Below are positions 30,754-38,871 of a DNA stretch of 64,000 nucleotides, one piece after another (within the stretch, counting starts at the first letter, position 1; each line of letters begins with the position of its first letter). This stretch comes from Microlunatus antarcticus (GTDB taxonomy: Bacteria; Actinomycetota; Actinomycetes; Propionibacteriales; Propionibacteriaceae), in assembly GCF_014193425.1 (NCBI RefSeq), contig NZ_JACHZG010000001.1:930001-994000 (forward strand), in the 5' to 3' direction. A model generated the notes under the pieces. The model worked only from the letters and a program-made list of their open reading frames with translations. It did no database searches and had not been told where the DNA came from. The translations under genes were made by a program, and so were the position numbers.

Positions 30754-31602
30754 ATGACCGACGTCCCCGACGTCAGCTTGAACAACGGCCGCACGATCCC
30801 GCAGCTGGGGTTCGGCGTCTTCCAGATCGACCCCGCCGAGACGGCGGAGGCCGTGCGCACGGCGCTCGAGGTCGGCTACCGCCACATCGACACCGCGGAG
30901 ATGTACGGCAACGAGAAGGAGGTCGGCGAGGGCATCCGTTCCTCCGGCGTCGACCGCGACGACGTCTTCGTGACGAGCAAGCTGAACAACAGCTTCCACC
31001 GTCCCGACGACGCCCGCCGCGCCTTCGACACGACGCTGGAGGCCCTCGGCTTCGACCACGTGGACCTGTTCCTCATCCACTGGCCGCTGCCGACGCGCTA
31101 CGACGGCGACTTCGTGTCGACGTGGCAGGCGCTGGAGGAGTTCTACCGCGACGGGCGCGCCCGCTCGATCGGCGTCTCCAACTTCACCCCGCACCACCTG
31201 CGCCGCCTGGCGCGCGAGACCGAGGTCATCCCGGCGGTCAACCAGGTCGAGGTGCACCCGTTCTTCACCAACGACGAGGTGCGGGCGTACGGCGCCGAGC
31301 ACGGCATCGCCACCGAGGCCTGGTCGCCCATCGCCCAGGGCGGCGTGCTGGACGACCCGACGATCTCCGCGATCGCGGAGCGGGTCGGCAAGAGCACGGC
31401 GCAGGTGACGCTGCGCTGGCACGTGCAGCTGGGCCACATCGTGTTCCCGAAGTCGGTCACGCGCGAGCGCGTGCAGGCCAACTTCGAGATCTTCGACTTC
31501 GAGCTCACCGACGAGGAGCTGTCGCTGATCAGCGCCCTCGACCAGGGCGAGGCCGGGCGCACCGGGCCGAACCCCGACACGTTCGACATGATCCCCGACT
31601 GA
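30754..31602 (+). CDS. Aldo/keto reductase (2,5-diketo-gluconate reductase type)
   Basis: This 282-residue enzyme is an NADPH-dependent AKR5-like reductase. It has the N-terminal NGRTIPQLGFGVFQ, the catalytic tetrad in GYRHIDTAEMYGNE (Asp, Tyr) and VFVTSKLNN (Lys) with LFLIHWP (His), and the cofactor loop VFPKSVTRERVQANFEIFDF. Starts at ATG 30754 with AGGAG upstream. A single-gene unit: a terminator-like hairpin follows its stop. It would reduce small aldehydes or ketones; the physiological substrate is not evident. Confidence 0.92.
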   Translation: MTDVPDVSLNNGRTIPQLGFGVFQIDPAETAEAVRTALEVGYRHIDTAEMYGNEKEVGEGIRSSGVDRDDVFVTSKLNNSFHRPDDARRAFDTTLEALGFDHVDLFLIHWPLPTRYDGDFVSTWQALEEFYRDGRARSIGVSNFTPHHLRRLARETEVIPAVNQVEVHPFFTNDEVRAYGAEHGIATEAWSPIAQGGVLDDPTISAIAERVGKSTAQVTLRWHVQLGHIVFPKSVTRERVQANFEIFDFELTDEELSLISALDQGEAGRTGPNPDTFDMIPD

Positions 31603-31616
31603 GGATCGACCCCCGT

Positions 31617-31646
31617 ACGGGCCCGTCGCTGCGGCGGCGGGCCCGT
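31617..31646 (+). terminator. Terminator hairpin after aldo/keto reductase gene
   Basis: ACGGGCCCG (31617-31625) and CGGGCCCGT (31638-31646) form a perfect 9-base GC-rich stem with a 12-base loop, 15 bases after the stop at 31602. A TTT follows at 31664-31666. It separates the reductase gene from the permease gene. The rest of the gap before 31755 holds TGTCGACA (31668-31675) and GTGTCG TGC CGACAC (31722-31736), which could be operator half-sites. Confidence 0.7.
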
Positions 31647-31754
31647 GCTGCTCTCAGGGTCTGTTTATGTCGACACCTGAACTCAACACCGCCGAAACGC
31701 TCCTGACATCGCAGGTGAGCAGTGTCGTGCCGACACCCTCACCCAGGAGCGCCC

Positions 31755-33431
31755 ATGACCTCGGACGTCACGCCCGCCAGCCCCGCCGACGTCGCGGCCC
31801 CACCGGCCCCCGCCGTCGGCAGCGCCACCAAGGAGACGCTGGAGGACTACACCCTCCGGTTCGCTCCTCGGCACTACCGCAAGTGGTCGACCGGCGTCGT
31901 CGCGGTCACCGCCCTCGGCGGCATCGCCTACCTGGCCGATTTCGCCATCGGCGCGAGCATCGGCATCTCGTACGGCACCACCAACGCGCTGTGGGGGATC
32001 GCGGTCTTCGCGGTCGTGATCTTCCTGACCGGCTTCCCGCTGGCCTACTACGCCGCGCGGTACAACCTCGACCTCGACCTGATCACGCGGGGGAGCGGCT
32101 TCGGCTACTACGGCTCGGTGGTCAGCAACGTCATCTTCGCGACGTTCACCTTCATCTTCTTCGCCCTCGAGGGCTCGATCATGGCCCAGGGCCTCAACCT
32201 CGGGCTCGGGGTGCCGCTGTGGGCGGGCTACGCCGTCTCCACGCTGATCATCTTCCCGCTGGTGATCTACGGCATGAAGGTGCTGTCCAAGCTCCAGCTG
32301 TGGACGACCCCGCTGTGGCTGGTCCTCATGGTCATCCCGTTCGTCTACCTGCTGGTCAGCCACCCGGACTCGGTCAGCTCGTTCTTCGCCTACCAGGGCG
32401 AGGACGGCGCCGGCACGCCGAACCTCGGCTCGGTCATGCTCGCCGCCGGGGTCTGCCTCTCGCTGATCGCGCAGATCGCGGAGCAGATCGACTACATCCG
32501 GTTCATGCCGCCCCGGACGCCGGAGAACTCCGCGAAGTGGTGGCGCGCGGTGATCCTGGCCGGGCCGGGCTGGGTGATCTTCGGCGCGATCAAGCAGGTG
32601 ATCGGGCTCTTCCTCGCGGTCTACATCATCGCGAACGTCGCCGACGGCGCGACCGTGGCCAACCAGCCCGTGCACCAGTTCCTGGAGATCTACAAGGACA
32701 TCATGCCGGTGGGCGTCGCGCTCGCGCTGGCCGTGATCCTCGTCGTGATCAGCCAGGTCAAGATCAACGTCACCAACGCGTACTCCGGCTCGCTCGCCTG
32801 GACGAACTCGTTCACCCGCATCACCAAGCGCTACCCCGGCCGGCTGGTCTTCCTCGCCTTCAACCTGGCGGTCGCGCTCGTGCTGATGGAGGCGGACATG
32901 TTCAGCTTCCTCAACACGATCCTCGGCTTCTACGCCAACCTCGGCATGGCCTGGGTCGTCGCGGTCGCCTCCGACATCACCTTCAACAAGTACGTCTTCA
33001 AGCTCTCGCCGAAGCAGCCCGAGTTCCGTCGGGGGATGCTCTACGCGGTCAACCCGGTCGGCTTCGGCACGCTGCTGGTCGCCGGTGGTCTCTCGATCAT
33101 CTGCTTCTTCGGCGGGCTGGGCGAGGGGCTCGCGCCCTTCTCCCCGCTGGTGGCCATCTCGCTGGCCCTGGTGCTGCCGCCGGTCATCGCCTTCGCGACC
33201 AAGGGCCGCTGGTACCTCCGCCGCACCGACGACGGCATCACGCTGCCGATGTACGACGACTTCGGCAACCCGTCCGACGTGATGATGGACTGCCACGTCT
33301 GCGGCCAGCGCTTCGAGCGGCCGGACATGTGCGCCTGCGCGGCGCACGACGCCTTCGTCTGCTCGCTGTGCCTCAGCACGGACACGCACGCGGAGCACGT
33401 CCTGCCCGAGCAGCGCCCCGCCGTGGTCTGA
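31755..33431 (+). CDS. NCS1 family purine/cytosine permease with C-terminal zinc-ribbon tail
   Basis: This 558-residue protein has about 12 transmembrane helices of the NCS1 nucleobase-cation symport family, with FAPRHYRKWSTG before helix 1 and a large set of hydrophobic segments up to about residue 485. After the last helix, residues 512-548 form a Cys/His-rich segment with two CxxC motifs (513/516 and 536/539), a CxC (526/528) and His 531, 545 and 548, which looks like a zinc-binding ribbon. That tail is unusual for characterised NCS1 transporters. The start ATG 31755 has AGGAGC upstream. Substrate probably a nucleobase, hydantoin or allantoin; unproven. Confidence 0.85.
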   Translation: MTSDVTPASPADVAAPPAPAVGSATKETLEDYTLRFAPRHYRKWSTGVVAVTALGGIAYLADFAIGASIGISYGTTNALWGIAVFAVVIFLTGFPLAYYAARYNLDLDLITRGSGFGYYGSVVSNVIFATFTFIFFALEGSIMAQGLNLGLGVPLWAGYAVSTLIIFPLVIYGMKVLSKLQLWTTPLWLVLMVIPFVYLLVSHPDSVSSFFAYQGEDGAGTPNLGSVMLAAGVCLSLIAQIAEQIDYIRFMPPRTPENSAKWWRAVILAGPGWVIFGAIKQVIGLFLAVYIIANVADGATVANQPVHQFLEIYKDIMPVGVALALAVILVVISQVKINVTNAYSGSLAWTNSFTRITKRYPGRLVFLAFNLAVALVLMEADMFSFLNTILGFYANLGMAWVVAVASDITFNKYVFKLSPKQPEFRRGMLYAVNPVGFGTLLVAGGLSIICFFGGLGEGLAPFSPLVAISLALVLPPVIAFATKGRWYLRRTDDGITLPMYDDFGNPSDVMMDCHVCGQRFERPDMCACAAHDAFVCSLCLSTDTHAEHVLPEQRPAVV

Positions 33432-33507
33432 ACCGGGCGCGGGGCTCGCGGGGCCCGTAGACTCGGCCGTCGCCGGTCGGTGCTCCTACGCAGGAGCGCC
33501 GGCTGGA

Positions 33508-33580
33508 CGGGGCGTAGCGTAGTGGCTAGCGCGTCTGCTTTGGGAGCAGAAGATCGCAGGTTCGAGTCCTGTCGCCCCGA
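33508..33580 (+). tRNA. tRNA-Pro (TGG)
   Basis: A 73-base tRNA with acceptor pair CGGGGCG (33508-33514) and CGCCCCG (33573-33579), discriminator A, anticodon stem TCTGC/GCAGA and loop TTTGGGA giving anticodon TGG. The T arm reads GCAGG TTCGAGT CCTGT. CCA is not encoded. A TAGACT-like -10 box near 33460 and a hairpin GTGCTCCT/AGGAGCGC at about 33480-33498 precede it. Confidence 0.95.
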
Positions 33581-33616
33581 CCCGTTAGGGTGTTCGTCGG
33601 CCCGTTTCCGGGCCTT

Positions 33617-33690
33617 GCGGGTGTAGCTCAATGGTAGAGCCCCAGTCTTCCAAACTGGCTACGCGGGTCCGATTCCCGTCACCCGCTCCA
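33617..33690 (+). tRNA. tRNA-Gly (TCC)
   Basis: Acceptor arms GCGGGTG (33617-33623) and CACCCGC (33680-33686) with discriminator T and an encoded CCA (33688-33690). The anticodon stem CCAGT/ACTGG encloses CTTCCAA, giving anticodon TCC. The D loop contains AATGGTA, and the T arm is GCGGG TCCGATT CCCGT. It is 36 bases after tRNA-Pro, so both are probably cotranscribed. Confidence 0.95.
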
Positions 33691-33692
33691 GC

Positions 33693-34223
33693 GTGCTGAA
33701 CGAGGGCTCGTCGCGAGTGGATCTGTCAGTGCCTCTCACTAGCTTCCTTCCCGTGGAGGAGGCCACCAAGCGTTGTGGGCGATGCGGAGAGACACGTCCT
33801 CTCGTTGACTTCAACCGCAACGCCACCACGCGCGATGGTCTGCAGGCGACGTGCCGGAGCTGCATGAGGGCCTACCAGGCTGCGCACTACGGCCGGAACC
33901 GGTCCCGCCACATCGCTCGTGTACGGGAGGACAACCTGCGCCGGAAGACGGTGGCCGCCGAGGGTCTCGAGACCTACCTGCGCGCGCACCCGTGCGTCGA
34001 CTGCGGGACGACCGACGTCCGCGTCCTGGAGTTCGACCATCGCCCGGACGAGGCGAAGTCGGCCAACGTGTCGGCGATGGTCGGGATGGGGCTTCCCTGG
34101 GGCCGCATCCTCGTGGAGATCGCCAAGTGCGACGTACGGTGCGCCAACTGCCACCGGATCGCCACCATGACGCGTGGGGGCCACTTCCGGTGGGGTTGGC
34201 GCACCTCGCCACGACCGGGCTGA
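33693..34223 (+). CDS. HNH endonuclease-like zinc protein abutting tRNA-Gly
   Basis: This protein (176 residues from GTG 33693; 164 from GTG 33729) contains an N-terminal treble-clef pair, CGRCGETRPLVDF with TCRSCMRAY, and a C-terminal HNH-like domain with HPCVDCGTTDVRVLEFDHR and CDVRCANCHRIATM, the usual CxxC...DH...CxxCH layout. It may be a nuclease, or a DNA-binding relative. The frame is open up to 2 bases after the tRNA-Gly CCA end, so the gene may share the tRNA transcript or have been placed by integration at the tRNA; no duplicated tRNA end was found. The convergent P-loop kinase is 4 bases away. Its true start is unclear. Confidence 0.75.
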   Translation: MLNEGSSRVDLSVPLTSFLPVEEATKRCGRCGETRPLVDFNRNATTRDGLQATCRSCMRAYQAAHYGRNRSRHIARVREDNLRRKTVAAEGLETYLRAHPCVDCGTTDVRVLEFDHRPDEAKSANVSAMVGMGLPWGRILVEIAKCDVRCANCHRIATMTRGGHFRWGWRTSPRPG

Positions 34224-34227
34224 GCGC

Positions 34228-34776
34228 TCAGTGCGCCGCGAGGGCCCGTTCCAGTGCCGCGTACGTCTCCTCGACCCGGTCCGGCACGCTGCGGACGACC
34301 ACCGCGGTCGTGCGGGCCTCCACCACCGCGAGCAGACGGTCGTACATCTCGCCCAGGAACGCGTCCCCGCCCAGGTCGGCGACGACCCGGCGGTTGTGCT
34401 GGTTCCAGGGCGTCTCGTCTCGGCGTCGGTCGAAGCGGGCGATCGCCGCCGCACGGTCGTCCAGCAGGACGACCTCGCGGAACGTCGCCCCCTGCTCGTG
34501 CGCGATCCGCTCGAACGCCTCGACCTCGCTCAGCCGGGCGAGGAGCTGGGGGAGCACGACGTCGTTCCCGCCGCCGAGGTGGGTCGCCGCCAGCGCCTTG
34601 CCCAGCGGTCGCGCGAGGGCGTGGGTGTCCTGCTCCGGGTCGCGCCAGCCCCCGACCAGCGGGTGGAGGACGTCGATGTCGAGGTTCAGCGTGCCGGGAT
34701 GACGTTCCGCCCACAGCGCGGACAGCGTCGACTTGCCGATCCCCGGCGGCCCGTTCAGGTGAAGGAGGGTGGGCAC
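34228..34776 (-). CDS. P-loop kinase-like ATPase
   Basis: This 182-residue protein has a perfect Walker A motif, LHLNGPPGIGKSTLSALW (about residues 5-22), and the small AAA_33/zeta-like nucleotide kinase fold, with NLDIDVLHPLVGGW after it and a LID-like FDRRRDETPWNQHNRRVV region. Such proteins phosphorylate small molecules or nucleotides; some are antibiotic kinases and others are zeta toxins. There is no antitoxin gene next to it, so a toxin role is not supported. The start is GTG 34776, and the opposite-strand NfeD gene begins 101 bases away. Confidence 0.78.
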   Translation of the reverse strand: MPTLLHLNGPPGIGKSTLSALWAERHPGTLNLDIDVLHPLVGGWRDPEQDTHALARPLGKALAATHLGGGNDVVLPQLLARLSEVEAFERIAHEQGATFREVVLLDDRAAAIARFDRRRDETPWNQHNRRVVADLGGDAFLGEMYDRLLAVVEARTTAVVVRSVPDRVEETYAALERALAAH

Positions 34777-34877
34777 CGGCCGACCCTAGCGGCGCCGTGG
34801 GCCGAAGTGCCCCCGCGCGGAGCCGGTCAGCCCTACGATCCTGTCGCAGGGCCGGTCCGGCCCAGGAGGAGTCGACG

Positions 34878-35381
34878 GTGACGGTCTTCCTGGTCCTCGG
34901 CGTGGTGGGGCTCGTGCTGCTGGCCCTCTCGCTGGTCCTCGGGGACCTGTTCGGCGGGGCGCTCGACGCGCTGGCCGGCGACGTCTTCTCGAGCGCGGTC
35001 ATCGGCGGCTTCGTGTCCGCGTTCGGGTTCGGGGCCGCGCTCAGCGAGGGTCTTGACGCGCCGCTCTGGCTCGCCGTCACCGTCGGCGCGGTCGTCGGGG
35101 CGGCGTTCGGCTGGTTCGCCTCCTGGCTCACCCGCCTCGTCCGGGGCGGCGGGAGCGACGCGACCGTCACCACCGCGGACGCGGTCGGGCGCGACGCGAA
35201 GGTCGTGACGGGCATCCCCGAGGGCGGCTTCGGCGTGGTGCGGGTCGTGGTGGGCGGTCACTCCCTCCAGCTCAACGCCCGCGCCGAGCGCGCGGTCGAG
35301 CCGGGCACCGAGGTCTACGTGACCGCCGTCCTCTCGCCGACGGCCGTGTCCGTCGCCCCCGTACGCGGCGAGCTCGCGTGA
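34878..35381 (+). CDS. NfeD-like membrane protein
   Basis: This 167-residue protein has two to three transmembrane helices (about residues 3-22, 36-56 and 64-84) followed by an OB-fold domain (about 95-160) with AVGRDAKVVTGIPEGGFGVVRVVVGG, as in NfeD/YuaF proteins. NfeD proteins partner with flotillins in membrane microdomains; the flotillin gene is next on the same strand, 83 bases away. The start GTG 34878 has an AGGAGGA site (34864-34870). Family call is good; the length is at the short end. Confidence 0.85.
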   Translation: MTVFLVLGVVGLVLLALSLVLGDLFGGALDALAGDVFSSAVIGGFVSAFGFGAALSEGLDAPLWLAVTVGAVVGAAFGWFASWLTRLVRGGGSDATVTTADAVGRDAKVVTGIPEGGFGVVRVVVGGHSLQLNARAERAVEPGTEVYVTAVLSPTAVSVAPVRGELA

Positions 35382-35408
35382 CCCTCCCGTGCTCGACCCT
35401 GGTCCTCC

Positions 35409-35431
35409 CGGACGTGCGACACGCACGTCCG
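35409..35431 (+). promoter_or_regulatory. Perfect hairpin between nfeD-like and flotillin genes
   Basis: CGGACGTGCG (35409-35418) and CGCACGTCCG (35422-35431) form a 10-base perfect stem with ACA loop, 28 bases after the nfeD stop and 34 before the flotillin GTG. Without a T run it may terminate partly, block ribosomes or protect a processed mRNA end, changing the flotillin/NfeD ratio. Confidence 0.65.
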
Positions 35432-35464
35432 TCCTCCGGCACCGCCCTGTAGAAAGGCCCCTCC

Positions 35465-36988
35465 GTGCCCGACCTGCTGTACCCGATCGCCGGTCTCGTC
35501 GTCCTCGTGATCCTGCTGGTCCTCCTGGTGACGAGCCGCTACAAGGTCGCGGGCCCGAACCAGGCCTTCATCGTCACCGGCCGCAAGGGCAAGGCGGTGC
35601 TCAACCCGGAGACCGGGGAGCTGACCACCGACCTGTCCGGGCAGAAGGTCGTGCTCGGCGGCGGGTCGTTCGTGATCCCGTTCGTCCAGCGCCTCGCCAC
35701 CATGGACCTGTCCAGCCGGCGGATCTCGGTGCAGATCCGGGGCGCCGTGTCCGGGCAGGGGATCAAGCTCAACGTCGAGGGCGTCGCGATCGTCAAGGTC
35801 GGCGGCAACGCCGACCAGATCCGCCTCGCCGGGCAGCGCTTCATGTCGCAGCAGGGGGAGATCGAGCCGTTCACGCAGGAGGTGCTGGCCGGCGCGCTGC
35901 GCTCCATCGTCGGCGGGCTTACCGTCGAGCAGATCATCCGCGACCGGGCGGCGTTCGCGCAGCGGGTGGCGGACGAGTCGGAGAACTCGCTCACCGGTCA
36001 GGGCCTCATCCTCGACACGTTCCAGATCCAGGACGTGACCGACGACGGCAGCTATCTCGCCGACCTCGGACGTCCCGAGGCCGCCCGAATCGGTCAGACC
36101 GCCGCCATCGCGGAGGCGAACGCGCGCCAGGCCGCGGAACAGGCCCGGATCAAGTCCGAGGAGGAGATCGCCGTGGCCCAGCGGGCGCTCGCGCTGCGCG
36201 TGGCCGAGATCAAGTCGGAGACCGACGCTGCCTCGGCCCGGGCGGCCTCCGCAGGTCCGTTGGCCCAGGCCGACCGCGACCAGGCGATCCTGCTCGAGCA
36301 GGAGAAGGTCGCCGTACGGCAGGCAGCCCTGACCGAGCGGCAGCTCGAGACGCAGGTGCGCAAGCCCGCCGACGCCAACCGCTACAAGGTGGAGCAGGAG
36401 GCCGAGGGCTCGCGCAACGCGCAGATCGCGGCCGCGGAGGCCCGCAAGGCCGCCACCATCGCGGGGGCGCAGGCCAAGGCGGAGGAGGACCGGCTCACCG
36501 GTGAGGCCGAGCGCGCGCGGCGCGCCTCGCTGGCGGAGGCCGACGCGATCGAGGGCATCAAGCGCGGCGAGGCGACCAGGGCGCTCCGCATCGCCCAGGC
36601 CGAGGCGACGCGGGCCGAGGGCGAGGCGACGGCGGCGGCGACGCTCGCCATGGGCCAGGCCGAGGCGGAGGCGATGAACAAGCGGGCCGACGCGTTCGCG
36701 CACTACAACGAGGCCGCGGTGCTGCAGATGCTCATCGAGGTGCTCCCGCAGATCGCGAAGGAGGTGGCGGCCCCGATCTCCGCGATCGACAACCTCACGA
36801 TCATCTCCTCGGACGGGGCCGGTGCGCTGCCCCGGCAGGTCACCGACAACGTGGCCCAGACGCTGCAGATGCTGAAGACCGCCACCGGCCTCGACCTGCA
36901 GGCGCTCGTGGAGCGGTCGGCGACGAAGATGACGCAGGGCCTGACCGGCCCGGCGACGACGAACGGGGACGGTGCGGGCGCACGCTGA
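35465..36988 (+). CDS. Flotillin-like SPFH/Band-7 protein
   Basis: This 507-residue protein begins with an N-terminal membrane segment (about residues 4-22), then a prohibitin-homology (SPFH) domain (about 25-200) and a long Ala/Glu/Lys/Arg-rich coiled coil (about 205-420) containing repeats of the AEA/ARA type, as in FloT. A C-terminal helical part (TDNVAQTLQMLKTATGLDLQALV) follows. Flotillins scaffold membrane microdomains and recruit signalling and wall proteins. It follows an NfeD-like gene, the classical partner. The start is GTG 35465 after AGAAAGG. Confidence 0.92.
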   Translation: MPDLLYPIAGLVVLVILLVLLVTSRYKVAGPNQAFIVTGRKGKAVLNPETGELTTDLSGQKVVLGGGSFVIPFVQRLATMDLSSRRISVQIRGAVSGQGIKLNVEGVAIVKVGGNADQIRLAGQRFMSQQGEIEPFTQEVLAGALRSIVGGLTVEQIIRDRAAFAQRVADESENSLTGQGLILDTFQIQDVTDDGSYLADLGRPEAARIGQTAAIAEANARQAAEQARIKSEEEIAVAQRALALRVAEIKSETDAASARAASAGPLAQADRDQAILLEQEKVAVRQAALTERQLETQVRKPADANRYKVEQEAEGSRNAQIAAAEARKAATIAGAQAKAEEDRLTGEAERARRASLAEADAIEGIKRGEATRALRIAQAEATRAEGEATAAATLAMGQAEAEAMNKRADAFAHYNEAAVLQMLIEVLPQIAKEVAAPISAIDNLTIISSDGAGALPRQVTDNVAQTLQMLKTATGLDLQALVERSATKMTQGLTGPATTNGDGAGAR

Positions 36989-37112
36989 GCGGACCGGGCG
37001 CCTGGATTGGTGCACGTGCCCGGGCGCCCCGTACGCTTGAACGTCGAGCGGGCGCGAGGGGTACCTCCGCGCGCCGTCACCCCAGCCCAGATCTCCAGGA
37101 GTCCCGAACACC

Positions 37113-38585
37113 GTGCCCAGCACCGTCGAGCAGCTCAGCCCCACGCGGGTCAAGATCACCGTCGAGGTCCCCTTCAAGGACCTGAAGCCCAGCTTGGACA
37201 AGGCGTACGCCGACATCGCGCGCACGATCAACGTCCCGGGCTTCCGTCGTGGCAAGGTGCCGCCGATGGTCATCGACCAGCGCTTCGGGCGCGGCGTGGT
37301 GATCCAGGAGGCGTTCAACGACTCGTGGTCGCGCTTCTACGGCGAGGCCGTCACGGCCAACCAGCTGACCCCGCTGGCGCAGCCCGAGGTCGAGGTCACC
37401 AAGCTCGAGGACGGTGACCTCATCGAGTTCACCGCCGAGGTCGACGTCCGCCCCGAGTTCGAGGTCCCCGACCCCGCCGGCATCTCCGTGCAGGTGGACA
37501 CGCTCGAGGTGGCCGACGGGATCGTCGACGACCAGCTCGAGGTCCTGCGTCGCCGCTTCGGCAGCCGCACCACCGCCGAGCGCCCCGCCGCCGACGGCGA
37601 CATCGTCACCCTGTCCCTCGTGGCCAGCGAGAACGGCGAGGCGCTGCCGGACGCGACCGCCGAGGACATCGAGTACACGGTCGGCTCCGGTCAGATGCTC
37701 GACGGGCTCGACGAGGCCGTCACCGGCCTGTCGGTCGGCGAGTCCGCCGCGTTCCGCTCCAAGCTGGTCGGCGGGCCGCTGAAGGACGAGGACGCCGACA
37801 TCGAGGTCACGGTGACCAAGGTGCAGGCGCAGGAGCTGCCCGAGCTCGACGACGACTTCGCGCAGGAGGCGTCGGAGTTCGACACGCTCGAGGAGCTGCG
37901 GGCGAGCATCACCACGATGGCCACCAACGCGGCCCGGCTCGAGCAGGCCACGCAGGCCCGCGACGCGGTGCTCGAGGCGCTCGTCGACGCCATCGACGTC
38001 GCGGTGCCCGAGAACCTGCTCGCCGGCGAGCTCGACGGCCGCCGCCAGCAGATCACCAACCAGCTCGCGCAGGCCGGTCTGACGCTGGAGCAGTACCTCA
38101 CCGACAGCGAGGACAGCACGCAGACCGAGGACGAGTTCTGGGCGGACGTCGAGCGTCGCTCGACCCAGTCTCTCAAGGCGCAGATGGTGCTCGACAAGGT
38201 CGCGGAGAGCTCCGAGATCGGCGTCGACCAGAACGACCTCACCCAGCACATCCTGCGCAAGGCGCAGGCGGAGGGCACCGCGCCGCAGCAGATCGCGGAG
38301 CACCTCCAAGAGCACCCGCACCACATCGAGGAGTACATGGTCGAGATCCGGCGCGGCAAGGCGCTGGCCTCGGTCGTGGAGGCCGCGACCGTGACGGACG
38401 GCAACGGCGAGCGGCTCGACCTCACCCAGATCCGTGAGGACGGCTCGCTGGGCACGCCTGAGGGCGACCTCCAGGACGAGGCCGTCGCCGCGGCGGTCAC
38501 GGCCGACGTGCAGGACGAGGGGCAGCAGGACGCCGAGACCGAGGGTCAGCAGGACGGCGACGAGGACGAGGGTCGCCAGGCCTGA
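37113..38585 (+). CDS. tig: Trigger factor chaperone
   Basis: This 490-residue protein is the ribosome-associated folding chaperone. It starts with a ribosome-binding domain carrying VNVPGFRRGKVPP-like FRRGKVPPMVIDQRFG (about residues 43-60), the signature for binding ribosomal protein L23. A FKBP-type peptidyl-prolyl isomerase domain follows at about 150-245, then the helical C-terminal domain (about 250-430). The last 50 residues are acidic and Gln-rich, as in actinobacterial homologues. The start is GTG 37113 after AGGAG. It precedes clpP1-clpP2-clpX as in most bacteria. Confidence 0.97.
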   Translation: MPSTVEQLSPTRVKITVEVPFKDLKPSLDKAYADIARTINVPGFRRGKVPPMVIDQRFGRGVVIQEAFNDSWSRFYGEAVTANQLTPLAQPEVEVTKLEDGDLIEFTAEVDVRPEFEVPDPAGISVQVDTLEVADGIVDDQLEVLRRRFGSRTTAERPAADGDIVTLSLVASENGEALPDATAEDIEYTVGSGQMLDGLDEAVTGLSVGESAAFRSKLVGGPLKDEDADIEVTVTKVQAQELPELDDDFAQEASEFDTLEELRASITTMATNAARLEQATQARDAVLEALVDAIDVAVPENLLAGELDGRRQQITNQLAQAGLTLEQYLTDSEDSTQTEDEFWADVERRSTQSLKAQMVLDKVAESSEIGVDQNDLTQHILRKAQAEGTAPQQIAEHLQEHPHHIEEYMVEIRRGKALASVVEAATVTDGNGERLDLTQIREDGSLGTPEGDLQDEAVAAAVTADVQDEGQQDAETEGQQDGDEDEGRQA

Positions 38586-38740
38586 CACGACGCCGGCGCG
38601 GGACCGGCGCGCGACCTTGACGCAAGGCTGACAGGTCGCAGAGCCGATACCGAGATTTCCGCGCCACACTGGAAGAGCCCAGGCACGACGGTCGGGGAGC
38701 GGCTCGGGGGAGCACCGCCGGCTTCGTCGTGACACGGGAG

Positions 38741-38778
38741 CGAGGGGCGGCACGGCCACCAGGCCGGGTCGCCCCTCG
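38741..38778 (+). promoter_or_regulatory. Two-part hairpin between tig and clpP1
   Basis: CGAGGGGCG (38741-38749) and CGCCCCTCG (38770-38778) are perfect 9-base arms; inside, CGGCC ACCA GGCCG forms a second 5-base stem across a 3x3 internal loop. It is 93 bases before the clpP1 GTG in the 286-base gap with no gene. It may end tig transcripts or form a clpP1 leader structure. No clear ClgR box was found in this gap. Confidence 0.6.
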
Positions 38779-38871
38779 GCCTGTCCGCAGGTGCGTCCGC
38801 GCACTGCGCCGACAGCGAACAGCAGCCGCGACCCCCCCGTTGTGTCAGTCCCTCCGGGTAGGTTCGGGACC

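Noticed and set aside
31683-33398. A 571-codon leftward frame antisense to the NCS1 permease
   Set aside because: Composition is that of a shadow (Glu/Asp/Arg/His only) while the plus strand encodes hydrophobic helices.
33690-34223. Genomic island bounded by tRNA-Gly
   Set aside because: No repeat of the tRNA 3' end and no integrase gene was found downstream; the next genes are ordinary.
34228-34776. Zeta-type toxin of a toxin-antitoxin pair
   Set aside because: Only the P-loop kinase fold is visible; there is no adjacent antitoxin-like ORF and the neighbours are unrelated.
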